The translations under genes were made by a program, and so were the position numbers. Under the pieces are notes generated by a model. It searched no databases. It was not told the DNA's origin and worked only from the letters and a program-made list of their open reading frames with translations. A DNA stretch of 64,000 bases from Flavonifractor sp. AGMB03687 (lineage in GTDB: Bacteria; Bacillota; Clostridia; Oscillospirales; Oscillospiraceae): contig NZ_JADKZI010000003.1 in the NCBI RefSeq assembly GCF_017811815.1, forward strand, positions 62,001 to 126,000. The letters are read 5' to 3'. Positions 56,122 through 64,000 of this stretch are shown here, piece after piece (position 1 is the stretch's first letter; every line of letters begins with the position of its first letter).

Positions 56122-56541
56122 CTTTTGTGCTTCTTCCATACCCAATACGCACATATACGCCGCTTCCTGTGTGCGGCAATATGCTTCCACACGGCAGAAC
56201 AGCTTCCAGAGCATAAACATCTCTTCACTATAGGATTTCATGACCCGTTCCACGCTCTTGCGTGCCTCCGCTGCCATTCTCTGCCCAGCTACCAACTCAC
56301 CCTCCGGCTGATTATCAAGGACTGTGCCGCATTCCATGGCACATCCCCAATTATAGTGTCTGTTGTATTGTTCCTCCCTCTGCCTTTCCAACTGCACAAG
56401 ATATGTTTGAAAATCCTCCGATATGGGGCCTTCGTTGCAAAAGAGATCTGCCAGTTCATCGTACAACTTCCAACAGATGCGGTATGTATGATTTTCACGG
56501 CTCATTTTTTCCTTGTACTCTTCCCGCATTTCCTGTATCAT
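56098..56541 (-). CDS. Protein of unknown function divergent from an XRE regulator
   Basis: A 147-residue, mostly helical, charged protein (MIQEMREEYKEKMSRENHTYRICWKLYDELADLF and AAEARKSVERVMKSYSEEMFMLWKLFCRVEAYCRTQEAAYM-like helices). No family recognised. The start is taken at 56541, because GGGGTGAT lies upstream exactly as in the divergent gene; the frame is open to 56577. Its end overlaps the gdhA terminator. The pairing with a small XRE protein recalls regulator-effector or toxin-antitoxin modules, without proof. Confidence 0.7.
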   Translation of the reverse strand: MIQEMREEYKEKMSRENHTYRICWKLYDELADLFCNEGPISEDFQTYLVQLERQREEQYNRHYNWGCAMECGTVLDNQPEGELVAGQRMAAEARKSVERVMKSYSEEMFMLWKLFCRVEAYCRTQEAAYMCVLGMEEAQKKNGIHPL

Positions 56542-56621
56542 AGCATCACCCCAATCATAATAGGTCAATTTCACCATAATTTCAATAGGTCAAATCACCC
56601 ATAATTATCTGGGGTGATTTT
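56542..56621. promoter_or_regulatory. Divergent control region with tandem repeats
   Basis: AATAGGTCAA occurs at 56559-56568 and 56584-56593, each followed by a near-identical TCAC-CATAATT, giving a 25-base period. The outer edges carry mirror-image GGGGTGAT ribosome sites for the two divergent genes. The repeats are the likely binding site of the XRE protein. Confidence 0.7.
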
Positions 56622-56840
56622 ATGTCTCGTCTCAAAGACCTTCGTGAAAAACGTGGTTATACCCAGATTTATATGCAAATGAAAACCGGAATTAACCAAA
56701 GCGATTTCTCTAAGATTGAAAATGGAAAGCGCTATTATACCTTTGAACAGTGCAAGCGCATTGCACTTGCTTTAAATACCAGCATGGATTATCTAGCTGG
56801 CCTGACTGATGTGGAGGACCCCTATCCCCGCGCAGAATAA
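56622..56840 (+). CDS. Small XRE-family transcriptional regulator
   Basis: A 72-residue helix-turn-helix protein (LKDLREKRGYTQIYMQMKTGINQSDFSKIENGKRYYTFEQCKRIALALNTSMDYLAG in short: a Cro/CI-type fold filling the whole chain). GGGGTGAT stands before the ATG. The tandem repeats directly upstream suggest autoregulation and control of the divergent gene. Confidence 0.88.
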   Translation: MSRLKDLREKRGYTQIYMQMKTGINQSDFSKIENGKRYYTFEQCKRIALALNTSMDYLAGLTDVEDPYPRAE

Positions 56841-56882
56841 ACGTCGCCCGCATCCCCATCCTTTCTTACGAGGTACTGTACT

Positions 56883-58466
56883 ATGCTCCGTATTCAAAAT
56901 ATTCCCCTGCCCATCGACGGCGGGCTGGGCCATCTGAAAAAGAAAGCCGCCCGCATTCTGGGCGTTAAGCCGGACGCCATCGTGGGCCTGTCCCTGGCAC
57001 GGCAGTCCATCGACGCCCGTAAAAAGAACGACGTCCATTACGTCTGCACCGTGGACGTGACCGTGGCCGATGAGGGCAGAGTGATGGCCCGGTGCCGGGA
57101 CAAAAACGTCTCTCTCCACCAGAGCACCCCCTATGTCTTTCCACCGGTACGGCGCACCTCTTCCCTGCCCCCGGTGGTGGTGGGCATGGGCCCCGCCGGG
57201 CTCTTTGCCGCCCTCTTCCTGGCCCGGAACGGCCTGGCTCCCATCATGCTGGAGCGGGGCCGCCCGGTGGAGGAGCGCACCGCCGACGTGGAGCGGTTCT
57301 GGTCCACCGGCGTGCTGGACCCCTCCTCCAATGTTCAGTTCGGTGAGGGCGGCGCTGGCACCTTCTCCGACGGCAAGCTGACCACCGGCACCCACGATCC
57401 CCGCATCTCCACCGTGTTCCGCACCCTGGTGGAGGCGGGCGCTCCGGCAGACATCCTGTACCAGCACAAGCCCCACATCGGCACCGACGTGCTGCGGGAC
57501 GTGGTGAAGACCATCCGGCAGGAGCTGATCCGCTTGGGCTGCGACGTGCGCTTCGGCCATCAGCTCACCGGCCTGACGCTCCGGGACGGGGCGGTGGCCG
57601 GTCTGACGGTAACAGGCCCCCAGGGGGCCTACGACCTGCCCTGTGACCCCCTGATTCTCTCCCCCGGCCACTCCGCCCGGGACACCTTCCAGATGCTGCT
57701 GGAGGCCGGGGTGCCCATGGAGCAGAAGCCCTTTGCCATCGGCGTGCGCATCGAGCATCCCCAGAGCGCCGTATCCCTGGCTCAGTTTGGCCCTGCCTGG
57801 GAGAAGCTGCCCGCCGCCGACTACAAGCTGGCCTGTCACCTGCCCAACGGCCGCTCCGCCTTTACCTTCTGTGTCTGCCCCGGCGGCCAGGTGGTGGCCG
57901 CCGCCTCGGAGGAGGGGCGGCTGGTGACCAACGGCATGAGCCACCGGGCCAGAGACGGCAAGAACATCAACGGAGGCTTCCTGGTGGGGGTCAATCCCGC
58001 CGACTTCGGCTCGGACCATCCTCTGGCCGGTGTGGCTTTCCAGCGCCGTTGGGAGGAAGCCGCCTTCACCCTGGGAGGCGGAAATTACCACGCCCCGGCC
58101 CAGACCGTGAAGGATTTCCTGGCCCGGCAGCCCTCCAAGGCTCTGGGGGCAGTGGAGCCCACCTACCGGCCCGGTGTCACCCCCACTGACCTGGACCGCT
58201 GCCTGCCCGACTACGTCACCGACACCCTGCGGGGAGCGCTGCCCGTCTTTGACCGGAAGCTCCACGGCTTTGCCGCGCCGGATACCCTGCTCACCGGCGT
58301 GGAGACCCGCTCCTCCTCCCCAGTCCGTATCCTCCGGGGGGAGGACTACCAGTCCGCCGTCCGGGGCCTCTACCCCTGCGGCGAGGGGGCCGGTTACGCC
58401 GGCGGTATCACCTCCGCCGCCGTGGACGGCATCCGGGTAGCCGAAGCGGTAGCCGCACAACCCTAA
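56883..58466 (+). CDS. FAD-dependent oxidoreductase of the COG2509 type
   Basis: A 527-residue flavoprotein of unknown substrate. A small N-terminal domain (about 1-90) precedes the FAD-binding Rossmann motif GMGPAGLFAALFLARNG (101-117). QFGEGGAGTFSDGKLTTGT, GHSARDTFQMLLEAGV, CVCPGGQVVAAASEEGRLVTNGMS and the C-terminal YPCGEGAGYAGGITSAAVDGIRVAEA are characteristic. GAGGT is upstream of the ATG. It sits alone, 42 bases after the XRE gene and before a terminator. Confidence 0.88.
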   Translation: MLRIQNIPLPIDGGLGHLKKKAARILGVKPDAIVGLSLARQSIDARKKNDVHYVCTVDVTVADEGRVMARCRDKNVSLHQSTPYVFPPVRRTSSLPPVVVGMGPAGLFAALFLARNGLAPIMLERGRPVEERTADVERFWSTGVLDPSSNVQFGEGGAGTFSDGKLTTGTHDPRISTVFRTLVEAGAPADILYQHKPHIGTDVLRDVVKTIRQELIRLGCDVRFGHQLTGLTLRDGAVAGLTVTGPQGAYDLPCDPLILSPGHSARDTFQMLLEAGVPMEQKPFAIGVRIEHPQSAVSLAQFGPAWEKLPAADYKLACHLPNGRSAFTFCVCPGGQVVAAASEEGRLVTNGMSHRARDGKNINGGFLVGVNPADFGSDHPLAGVAFQRRWEEAAFTLGGGNYHAPAQTVKDFLARQPSKALGAVEPTYRPGVTPTDLDRCLPDYVTDTLRGALPVFDRKLHGFAAPDTLLTGVETRSSSPVRILRGEDYQSAVRGLYPCGEGAGYAGGITSAAVDGIRVAEAVAAQP

Positions 58467-58474
58467 AAGTAAAG

Positions 58475-58510
58475 TTCGCCGCCGCATTGCTGCGGCGGCG
58501 AATTTTTTCT
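58475..58510 (+). terminator. Terminator
   Basis: TTCGCCGCCGCA pairs with TGCGGCGGCGAA around TTGC, followed by TTTTTTCTTTT. Confidence 0.95.
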
Positions 58511-58569
58511 TTTCCGATGCAATCATTTGCCCGGCTCAGGTGTGTACAGGGCAGAAAGGAGAGAGCGCC

Positions 58570-59055
58570 ATGGCCATGCAGCTCCAGGGGGACGCCCCCT
58601 TCTCCTACGCAATGGAACACCATCTGGACACCGTATACCGGGCAGCCTGCCACAATGCCCCCACCCCACAGGACGCGGAGGATGTGACGCAGGAGGTCTT
58701 TGAGGCCCTGCTGCGCAGCGGCAAGGGCTTTCAGGACGGAGAACATCTGAAAGCCTGGCTGCTGCGGGTGACCATCAACAAGTGCAAAAATCTCCGCCGG
58801 GCCAGGCGCAGCGGCGAGGTGCCGCTGTCCGAACAGTTCCCCGCTCCAACCGGGACAGACGGCTCGGTACTGGACGAGGTGCGTGCCCTGCCGGAGCCCT
58901 ACCGCAACACCATCTATCTGCACTATTTTGAGGGCTACACCGCCGCCGAGATCGGGGAGATTTTGGGTGCCAAGCGGAATACGGTACTGTCCTGGCTCTC
59001 CCGGGGGCGGCAGGCCCTGCGGGAACGGATGATCGGAGGCTTTGAGGATGAATAA
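58570..59055 (+). CDS. ECF-type RNA polymerase sigma factor
   Basis: A 161-residue sigma factor: region 2 (YAMEHHLDTVYRAACHNAPTPQDAEDVTQEVFEALL) and region 4 (LPEPYRNTIYLHYFEGYTAAEIGEILGAKRNTVLSWLSRGRQALRERM). AAAGGAGAG precedes the ATG at 58570. The stop overlaps the next start by eight bases (ATGAATAA). Confidence 0.93.
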   Translation: MAMQLQGDAPFSYAMEHHLDTVYRAACHNAPTPQDAEDVTQEVFEALLRSGKGFQDGEHLKAWLLRVTINKCKNLRRARRSGEVPLSEQFPAPTGTDGSVLDEVRALPEPYRNTIYLHYFEGYTAAEIGEILGAKRNTVLSWLSRGRQALRERMIGGFEDE

Positions 59056-60487
59056 GACGGATTATCTGGCCCAGGTCAAGGACCTCCACGCCTCTCAGCA
59101 GCTGCGGGAGCGGATCGCCGCTCTTCCCGCCACCCGTAGGCGATCCCGGCGATTCAAGCCCTGGATGGGGGTTTGTGCCGGTCTGGCGGTGGTGGTACTG
59201 GGCGGGTTCTGGCTGCTGCCCCGGATGGGAGGCAGCAGCGGCGGAGGCGGGGGCGGTCACGACGAGGCCTCCACCTTCATGTCCTACGCCGGGCCCATTT
59301 TTCCCCTGACCACGCTGGAAGATGCCGACCTGACCGCCCGGCGGCACATTACGCTGGACTTTGCCCCCTGGCAGGACGGAAACAGCACCGACATCCAGGT
59401 AAAAGACTCCTATGTGCTTACCAACCCCACCGACACCGACCAGATCGTTACCCTGGCCTATCCCTTTGCCGGGAGTTTCTATGAGCTCTATCCTGTTACC
59501 CTGACGGCGGACGGTACGGAGCTGGAGACCACCATCTACCCCGGCGTGGGTGGAAGCCAGAGCATAGGCTCCTGGGAGGAATATGCGGCGATTGTCGAGG
59601 ACGGAGATCTGATGGCCGCCCACCAGGAGGCCCCCACCCTGGACACGCCGGTTACGGTCTATTCCTTCACCGATTTTGTCCTGCCGGAGAGCGATGCCGT
59701 TGCCCCCACTCTGGCCGTGACCTACCCCTGGTCGGAGGACACCCCCGCCGTCATGACCTACGGCTTCAACGGCGGCGCGATTGACCGGGAGGCAGGCTGG
59801 GCCCAGCGCAGCTTTTTCCTGCCCCAGCCCGACTCTCCCCAGGCCGAAGACCCCTGTCTGCTCATCGTAGTGGGAGACCCACTGGAAGAATATACTCTTC
59901 AGGGCTACCGGGACGGCGGCTGTGACCCTGGGGAAGAGCTGGCAGGCGTTACCGCCACCGTGACCCAGTACCAGTCCACGCTGGGAGAGGTGCTGGACGC
60001 CCTCTGCCAAGCTCCGGACACCCTGGCCCAGAAGTACGGCGAGGAAATTGATCTTATGTCCTTGCCCAGAGAGACCTTTTTTGACGCCCTCTGTAAAAGT
60101 CTGGGTACCTCCATTCCGTCCAACATGACCAGGCTGGAGGATGTGTTCTCCTGGTGCAACGTACAGGAGCGTATTTTCTACGCAGAGGCCACCCTCACCA
60201 TCCCCGCCGGGGAGAGCGTCACGGTGGAGGCCGCCTTTACCAAAGAAGGCAGCTATGACTTTACGTGTGCCCACACGGAGAACCGGGGTATCTATGGCTA
60301 TGATCTTCTCACACAGTTGGGCTCCAATCTGAGCTGTACCCAGCAGACCGCCACCCTGGAGGACCGGGGCTTCATCCAGATCGTCCGGCAGAATTTCGGC
60401 TTTGACCTGGAAGCGGGCGTGAACACCGTCACTCTGGACCCGGCGTCGGAGCACTACTACCTGGAGGTCAAACGTATTGCAGAATAA
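59048..60487 (+). CDS. Membrane anti-sigma-like protein
   Basis: A 479-residue protein coupled to the sigma gene. A short cytosolic part (1-38) leads to one membrane helix (40-58), then a Gly/Ser linker (GGSSGGGGGG). An extracellular domain of about 400 residues contains DLTARRHITLDFAPWQDGNSTDIQVKDSYVLTNPTDTDQIVTLAYPF-like beta structure. The extracellular part does not resemble the other anti-sigma protein in this window. Operon position and topology support an anti-sigma role; the domain itself is unassigned. Confidence 0.78.
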   Translation: MNKTDYLAQVKDLHASQQLRERIAALPATRRRSRRFKPWMGVCAGLAVVVLGGFWLLPRMGGSSGGGGGGHDEASTFMSYAGPIFPLTTLEDADLTARRHITLDFAPWQDGNSTDIQVKDSYVLTNPTDTDQIVTLAYPFAGSFYELYPVTLTADGTELETTIYPGVGGSQSIGSWEEYAAIVEDGDLMAAHQEAPTLDTPVTVYSFTDFVLPESDAVAPTLAVTYPWSEDTPAVMTYGFNGGAIDREAGWAQRSFFLPQPDSPQAEDPCLLIVVGDPLEEYTLQGYRDGGCDPGEELAGVTATVTQYQSTLGEVLDALCQAPDTLAQKYGEEIDLMSLPRETFFDALCKSLGTSIPSNMTRLEDVFSWCNVQERIFYAEATLTIPAGESVTVEAAFTKEGSYDFTCAHTENRGIYGYDLLTQLGSNLSCTQQTATLEDRGFIQIVRQNFGFDLEAGVNTVTLDPASEHYYLEVKRIAE

Positions 60488-60518
60488 AAGAGAGCCGCCC
60501 ACAAGGGCGGCTCTTTTG
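60488..60518. terminator. Bidirectional terminator
   Basis: AGAGCCGCCC pairs with GGGCGGCTCT around ACAA, then TTTTGTTG; the left A-run serves citrate synthase. Confidence 0.9.
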
Positions 60519-60525
60519 TTGTCGT

Positions 60526-61890
60526 TCAGCGCTGTTCCATGGGCACATAATCGGTGTGGGTGCCCACATACTTATAGGCGGGACGGATGATCTTGCCCAT
60601 ATTGATGAGCTCTTCAATGCGGTGGGCGGACCAGCCGGCGATACGGGCCATGGCGAAGATGGGGGTGTACAGCTCCAGGGGCAGGTCCAGCATGTGATAC
60701 ACAAAGCCGGAGTAGAAGTCCACGTTGGCAGACACACCCTTGTACATCTTCCGCTCCCCGGCAATGACCTCGGGACCCAGCCGCTCCACCAGGGAGTAGA
60801 GCTCGTACTCCTCGTTGCGTCCCTTCTCCCGGGACAGCTTCTCCACAAAAGAGTGAAGCAGGTTGGCACGGGGGTCGGACAGGGAGTAGACGGCGTGACC
60901 CATGCCGTAGATCAGGCCCGCCTTGTCGAAGGCCTCCTTGTTGAGCAGGGCCTGGAGGTAATGGCGCACCTCGTCCTCGTCCTTCCAGTCCCGTACGTTC
61001 TCCTTCATGTCCTCAAACATCTGCACCACCTTGATGTTGGCGCCGCCGTGCCGGGGGCCCTTCAGGGAGGCCAGAGCCGCCGCCATGCAGGAGTAGGTGT
61101 CGGTGCCGGAGGAGGTGACCACGTGGGTAGTGAAGGTAGAGTTGTTGCCGCCGCCGTGCTCAGCATGGAGGGTCAGACAGATATCCAGCACATGGGCCTC
61201 CCAGAAGGAGTAGGAGGAATCGGCACGCAGCAGAGTAAGGATGTTCTCCGCCGTGGACAGCTCGGGCCGGGGGGCATGGATATACAGGCTGCTGCCGCTC
61301 TTGTAGTTCCAGGCCTGGTAGCCGTAGACACTGAGCATGGGGAAGAGGGAGATGAGCTGGACGCACTGGCGCATCACGTTGGGCAGGGAGATGTCGTCCG
61401 CCCGGTCGTCATAGGAGGCCAGGTTGAGCACACTGCGAGCCAGGGAGTTCATAATGTCGTGGCTGGGAGCCTTGAGGATGATATCCCGCACAAAGTTGTT
61501 GGGCAGGGAGCGGTAGTAGGCCAGCTGCTTGGTGAAGCCGTCCAGCTCCTCCTTGGTGGGCAGCTTGCCCAGCAGCAGCAGGTAGGCGGTCTCCTCAAAG
61601 CCGAAACGGCCCTCCTTCAGGGCGCCGGCCACCAGATCCTCCACATCCACGCCCCGGTAGTACAGCTTGCCCTCACAGGGCAGTTCCTGGCCGTCCACCA
61701 CCTTCTTGGCCACGATATCAGAGACTTCGGTAAGACCGGCAAGCACGCCCTTGCCGTTCAGGTCGCGCAGGCCCCGCTTGACATCATACTTTACGTAATC
61801 GCCAGGATCGATCCGGCTGTTTTCCTTGGACATGCCCGCCAGGGCCTCGATCTCAGGCGTAATGTTGCAATAGTTGGGATTGCTTGCCAT
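60526..61890 (-). CDS. gltA: Citrate synthase
   Basis: Condenses oxaloacetate and acetyl-CoA to citrate, probably for glutamate synthesis in this anaerobe. 454 residues. Catalytic His in LTLHAEHGGGNNS, GPRHGGAN, and the C-terminal FYSGFVYHMLDLPLELYTPIFAMARIAGWSAHRIEE-type region with the active Asp replaced in context by DFYSG. RGVDVEDL and ADDISLPNVMRQCVQLI are also typical. An N-terminal extension of about 40 residues precedes the core. GGAGGT precedes the ATG. Confidence 0.95.
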   Translation of the reverse strand: MASNPNYCNITPEIEALAGMSKENSRIDPGDYVKYDVKRGLRDLNGKGVLAGLTEVSDIVAKKVVDGQELPCEGKLYYRGVDVEDLVAGALKEGRFGFEETAYLLLLGKLPTKEELDGFTKQLAYYRSLPNNFVRDIILKAPSHDIMNSLARSVLNLASYDDRADDISLPNVMRQCVQLISLFPMLSVYGYQAWNYKSGSSLYIHAPRPELSTAENILTLLRADSSYSFWEAHVLDICLTLHAEHGGGNNSTFTTHVVTSSGTDTYSCMAAALASLKGPRHGGANIKVVQMFEDMKENVRDWKDEDEVRHYLQALLNKEAFDKAGLIYGMGHAVYSLSDPRANLLHSFVEKLSREKGRNEEYELYSLVERLGPEVIAGERKMYKGVSANVDFYSGFVYHMLDLPLELYTPIFAMARIAGWSAHRIEELINMGKIIRPAYKYVGTHTDYVPMEQR

Positions 61891-62034
61891 AAAAAACCTC
61901 CATTCTCTTCTCGTGCCGGGGAAACTGCCCCCTTGTCGTTCGGTTCATTGCTAACCATTATGCCATGTAATTGTTACCACAATATGAATCGGGCTTTATT
62001 TTCTCCTGCAAAATTTTGCGCTCGAAATGCAAAA

Positions 62035-62064
62035 GACCCGCCGCTCCGGAAAGAGCGGCGGGTC
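62035..62064 (-). terminator. Terminator of corA
   Basis: GACCCGCCGCTC pairs exactly with GAGCGGCGGGTC; the minus strand continues with TTTTGC. Confidence 0.88.
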
Positions 62065-62070
62065 CTGGAT

Positions 62071-62994
62071 TCAAAACAGATCCTTTTTCTTCAGGATGAT
62101 GCCGGTCACTACGATCACGCCCAGGGAGAGTACCAGCGGGAACCACCAGAACTGGTCCAGGGGCAGGTTCGCTACGTTCATGCCGTAGAAGCTGAAGAAA
62201 ATGTTGGGGATGGTGAGCAGAATGGTGATGGAGGTCAGCACCTTCATGATCACGTTCAGGTTGTTGGAGATGACGGAGGCGAAGGCGTCCATCATGCCCG
62301 AGATGATGGAGGAGTAGATGTTGGCCATCTCGATGGCCTGGCGCACCTCGATGAGCACGTCCTCCAGCAGGTCATGGTCCTCCTCATAAAGGGTAATGAT
62401 GCGGCCCCGGAGGATCTTCTCCAGGGTGACCTCATTGGCCTTCAGGGAGGTATTGAAGTAGACCAGCGATTTCTCCAGGTCCAGCAGCTGGATGAGCTCC
62501 TTGTTCCGCTGGGACTTGTAGAGCTGGCGCTCCATATAGTTGTAGATCTTGTCGATCTGCTTCAGGTACTGCAGGAAGCGCTTGGCCACCTGGAGCAGCA
62601 TATACAGGATGAACTGGGTCCGCTTCTGGGTGTCGGCATTGCGCACCAGCCCGTCCTGGAAATCCTTCAGAATGGAGGTCTCCTTCAGGCAGACAGTGAT
62701 GATGTGTTTCTCCGTCACGATGATACCCAGAGGCAGGGTGGAGTACACCACCGCGTCGTCCTTCTCCACCGAGGGGGCATCGATGATGATCAGGGTCTGG
62801 CCCTCTTCGGTGTCGATACGGGAGGTCTCCTCCTCGTCCAGGGCGGCCCGCAGGAAGGAGGGCTCCACACCCAGGGTCACGGCCACAGTATTGAGTTCAT
62901 CCTCACTGGGATAGGTCAGGTTTACCCAGCAGCCGTCCTGAACGGAATCCAGCCGGGTCATTTTTCCATTGATGGTCTTATGGATCGAAAGCAA
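62071..62994 (-). CDS. corA: CorA family divalent-cation transporter
   Basis: A 307-residue channel-type transporter for Mg2+ or other divalent metals. A cytosolic N-terminal domain and long helix precede two C-terminal membrane helices with the pore motif YGMNV (in FFSFYGMNVANLPLD). The tail is ILKKKDLF. The start is a TTG at 62994 with GGAAAGG about ten bases upstream; no ATG fits. A promoter and strongly structured sequence precede it, so metal-dependent control by the leader is possible. Confidence 0.92.
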   Translation of the reverse strand: MLSIHKTINGKMTRLDSVQDGCWVNLTYPSEDELNTVAVTLGVEPSFLRAALDEEETSRIDTEEGQTLIIIDAPSVEKDDAVVYSTLPLGIIVTEKHIITVCLKETSILKDFQDGLVRNADTQKRTQFILYMLLQVAKRFLQYLKQIDKIYNYMERQLYKSQRNKELIQLLDLEKSLVYFNTSLKANEVTLEKILRGRIITLYEEDHDLLEDVLIEVRQAIEMANIYSSIISGMMDAFASVISNNLNVIMKVLTSITILLTIPNIFFSFYGMNVANLPLDQFWWFPLVLSLGVIVVTGIILKKKDLF

Positions 62995-63034
62995 TCAGAT
63001 CACGCCTTTCCGGGCGCAGGGGCCAAAAAGGCAT

Positions 63035-63275
63035 AAAAATCCCCGCACACCTATTGTCTCGTAGGTCCGCCCTTCCTATACAGGGGACCCCAAAAAGGGC
63101 ACAGGCGTGCGGGTGCTTACCGGCAGAACCGGTCACACACGGAGCAGATACGCCGTGCCAGATTCGCTGCATTCTCGACTCAGAGGGTCACCGCTCACGG
63201 CGCATATCACTCCCTTAAAATGTGGTTTATTTTGCCAAAATGCCGGTTTTGCTCTCTTTCCGCACATTTTGGCCG
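63035..63275 (-). ncRNA. Structured RNA: small RNA or riboswitch-like leader of corA
   Basis: The transcript predicted from the promoter at 63282-63310 can fold extensively. AAAATGTG pairs with CACATTTT near the 5' end; CGCCGTG pairs with CACGGCG around 63150-63200; ACCGG pairs with CCGGT near 63120-63135; and the end has CCCGCACGCCT (63113-63103) pairing with AGGTGTGCGGG (63052-63042), followed by a T-run at 63040-63035. The terminal hairpin encloses further pairing (GGTCC/GGACC). It does not match the M-box, NiCo, yybP-ykoY or other classes I know by sequence. Confidence 0.6.
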
Positions 63276-63281
63276 CTCCTT

Positions 63282-63310
63282 ATTATATGCCTTTTCCCGA
63301 TGGATTGCAA
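63282..63310 (-). promoter_or_regulatory. Promoter of the structured RNA / corA
   Basis: Minus strand TTGCAA (63310-63305), 17 bases, perfect TATAAT (63287-63282). Confidence 0.8.
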
Positions 63311-63328
63311 GCCCGGAGAGAAGCAAAA

Positions 63329-63355
63329 AGGAGCCGCCGCAAAGCGGCGGCTCCT
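63329..63355 (-). terminator. Terminator of ftsZ
   Basis: AGGAGCCGCCGC pairs exactly with GCGGCGGCTCCT around AAA; the minus strand continues with TTTTTGC. Confidence 0.9.
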
Positions 63356-63365
63356 GAACGCTTAC

Positions 63366-64000
63366 TCAGCGGTTCCGGTTAAAGATCTTGAAGATATCCT
63401 CAAAGGGATCGTCCTCAGCGGGAGCGGCAGGCTGGGCCTGGCCGTTGGCGGCAGGAGCCTGGGCCTGCTGCTGGGCGCCCGCCTTCTTCTCGGCCGCGGC
63501 GGTGAAGGGCTTGTTGGGCATGGCGCCCTCCAGCTCCTCAAAGCCGGTGGCGATGACGGTAACGCGGATCTCGTCCTCCAGGGTGTCGTCGAAGGCGGCA
63601 CCGAAGATGATGAGGGCATCGGGATGGGCGGCCTGCTGCACCAGGTTGGCAGCGGTTTCCACTTCCTCCAGACCGATATCCACGGAGCCGGTGACGTTGA
63701 CCAGAACGCCCTTGGCGCCGTTGATGGAGGTCTCCAGCAGGGGGCTGGAAATGGCCATCTTGGCGGCCTCCTCGGCCTTGTTCTTCCCAGCGGCCCGGCC
63801 AACACCCATGTGGGCCATGCCGGCATTCTGCATGACGGCGGTCACGTCGGCGAAGTCCAGGTTGATGAAGCCGGTATTCTTGATCAGGTCGGAGATGGAC
63901 TGCACCGCCTGGCGCAGCACATCATCGGCGATCTCAAACGCATTCTGGAAGGTGATCTTCTGATCGGTGGCGAACTTCAGGCGCTCGTTGGGGATGATCA
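63366..64000 (-). CDS. ftsZ: Cell division protein FtsZ (C-terminal part)
   Basis: Tubulin-like GTPase that forms the division ring. Only the C-terminal 210 or so residues are in the window; the frame stays open to the last base with IIPNERLKFATDQKITFQNAFEIADDVL. The T7 loop region INLDFADVTAVMQNAG, the C-terminal domain (GVLVNVTGSVDIGLEEVE, IIFGAAFDDTLEDEIRVTVIATGF), an Ala/Gln/Pro-rich linker and the conserved C-terminal peptide DDPFEDIFKIFNRNR are visible. The GTP-binding domain lies outside. Confidence 0.97.
   Translation of the reverse strand, partial: IIPNERLKFATDQKITFQNAFEIADDVLRQAVQSISDLIKNTGFINLDFADVTAVMQNAGMAHMGVGRAAGKNKAEEAAKMAISSPLLETSINGAKGVLVNVTGSVDIGLEEVETAANLVQQAAHPDALIIFGAAFDDTLEDEIRVTVIATGFEELEGAMPNKPFTAAAEKKAGAQQQAQAPAANGQAQPAAPAEDDPFEDIFKIFNRNR

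Noticed and set aside
60556-63036. 826-codon frame opposite citrate synthase and corA
   Set aside because: Runs across two genes, their terminator and a promoter gap; shadow frame.
62995-63275. M-box magnesium riboswitch before corA
   Set aside because: The conserved M-box blocks are absent, so only an unassigned structured RNA is reported.

Overview
The window looks like a chromosomal piece of a GC-rich, anaerobic, spore-forming member of the Clostridia, most likely an Oscillospiraceae gut bacterium of the Flavonifractor / Intestinimonas / Lawsonibacter type. This is inferred from spoIIE, a reverse rubrerythrin, a lysine-fermentation type 3-aminobutyryl-CoA ammonia-lyase, an ornithine racemase-like enzyme, CIRCE-controlled chaperones and strong Shine-Dalgarno sites. 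No taxonomic search was possible. Both ends cut a gene: murC on the left and ftsZ on the right.

Layout. 1-6.4 kb: murC end, ammonia-lyase, a MATE exporter, clpB behind a perfect CIRCE, and an HD-domain protein. 6.6-7.1 kb: five tRNA genes. 7.1-9.9 kb: an AT-rich accessory pocket next to tRNA-Lys, with a broken IS3-type transposase, a DUF2971 gene and an array of seven hairpins. 9.9-18.8 kb: spoIIE, ornithine racemase-like gene, a GntR-ABC operon with its operator, an inactive rhomboid-like protein and a pyruvyltransferase/F420-dehydrogenase fusion. 19-22.7 kb: a SAM-cycle block (degenerate radical SAM protein, S-adenosylhomocysteine hydrolase, SAM-I riboswitch, metK). 22.8-26.2 kb: MATE, TetR and a radical SAM/SPASM protein. 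26.3-34.1 kb: a GntP permease, two LVIVD beta-propeller paralogues and an operon of response regulator, sensor kinase and extracellular binding protein. A roughly 2.2-kb AT-richer tract runs through this block and ends inside the binding-protein gene. 34.2-38.3 kb: an unknown protein and a DcuS/DcuR-type two-component system. 38.5-44.7 kb: the full F-type ATP synthase operon atpBEFHAGDC. 44.8-54.4 kb: MarR with a heterodimeric ABC exporter, a PH/SHOCT protein, reverse rubrerythrin with a duplicated 3' end, hsp20, a cytidylate kinase-like protein and an ECF sigma/anti-sigma pair. 54.6-64 kb: glutamate dehydrogenase, a divergent XRE/unknown pair, a FAD protein, a second ECF sigma/anti-sigma pair, citrate synthase, corA with a structured leader or small RNA, and ftsZ.

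How genes work together. ClpB and Hsp20 share HrcA/CIRCE control. SAHH and MetK regenerate and make S-adenosylmethionine, with metK gated by an S-box. The ATP synthase subunit c lacks the usual Na+ ligands, so proton coupling is expected. The least understood unit is the LVIVD/GntP/binding-protein/two-component block, which I regard as the best candidate for an undescribed system: extracellular ligand sensing linked to uptake and a cytosolic beta-propeller enzyme. That function is inference. The second candidate is an unassigned structured RNA between ftsZ and corA.
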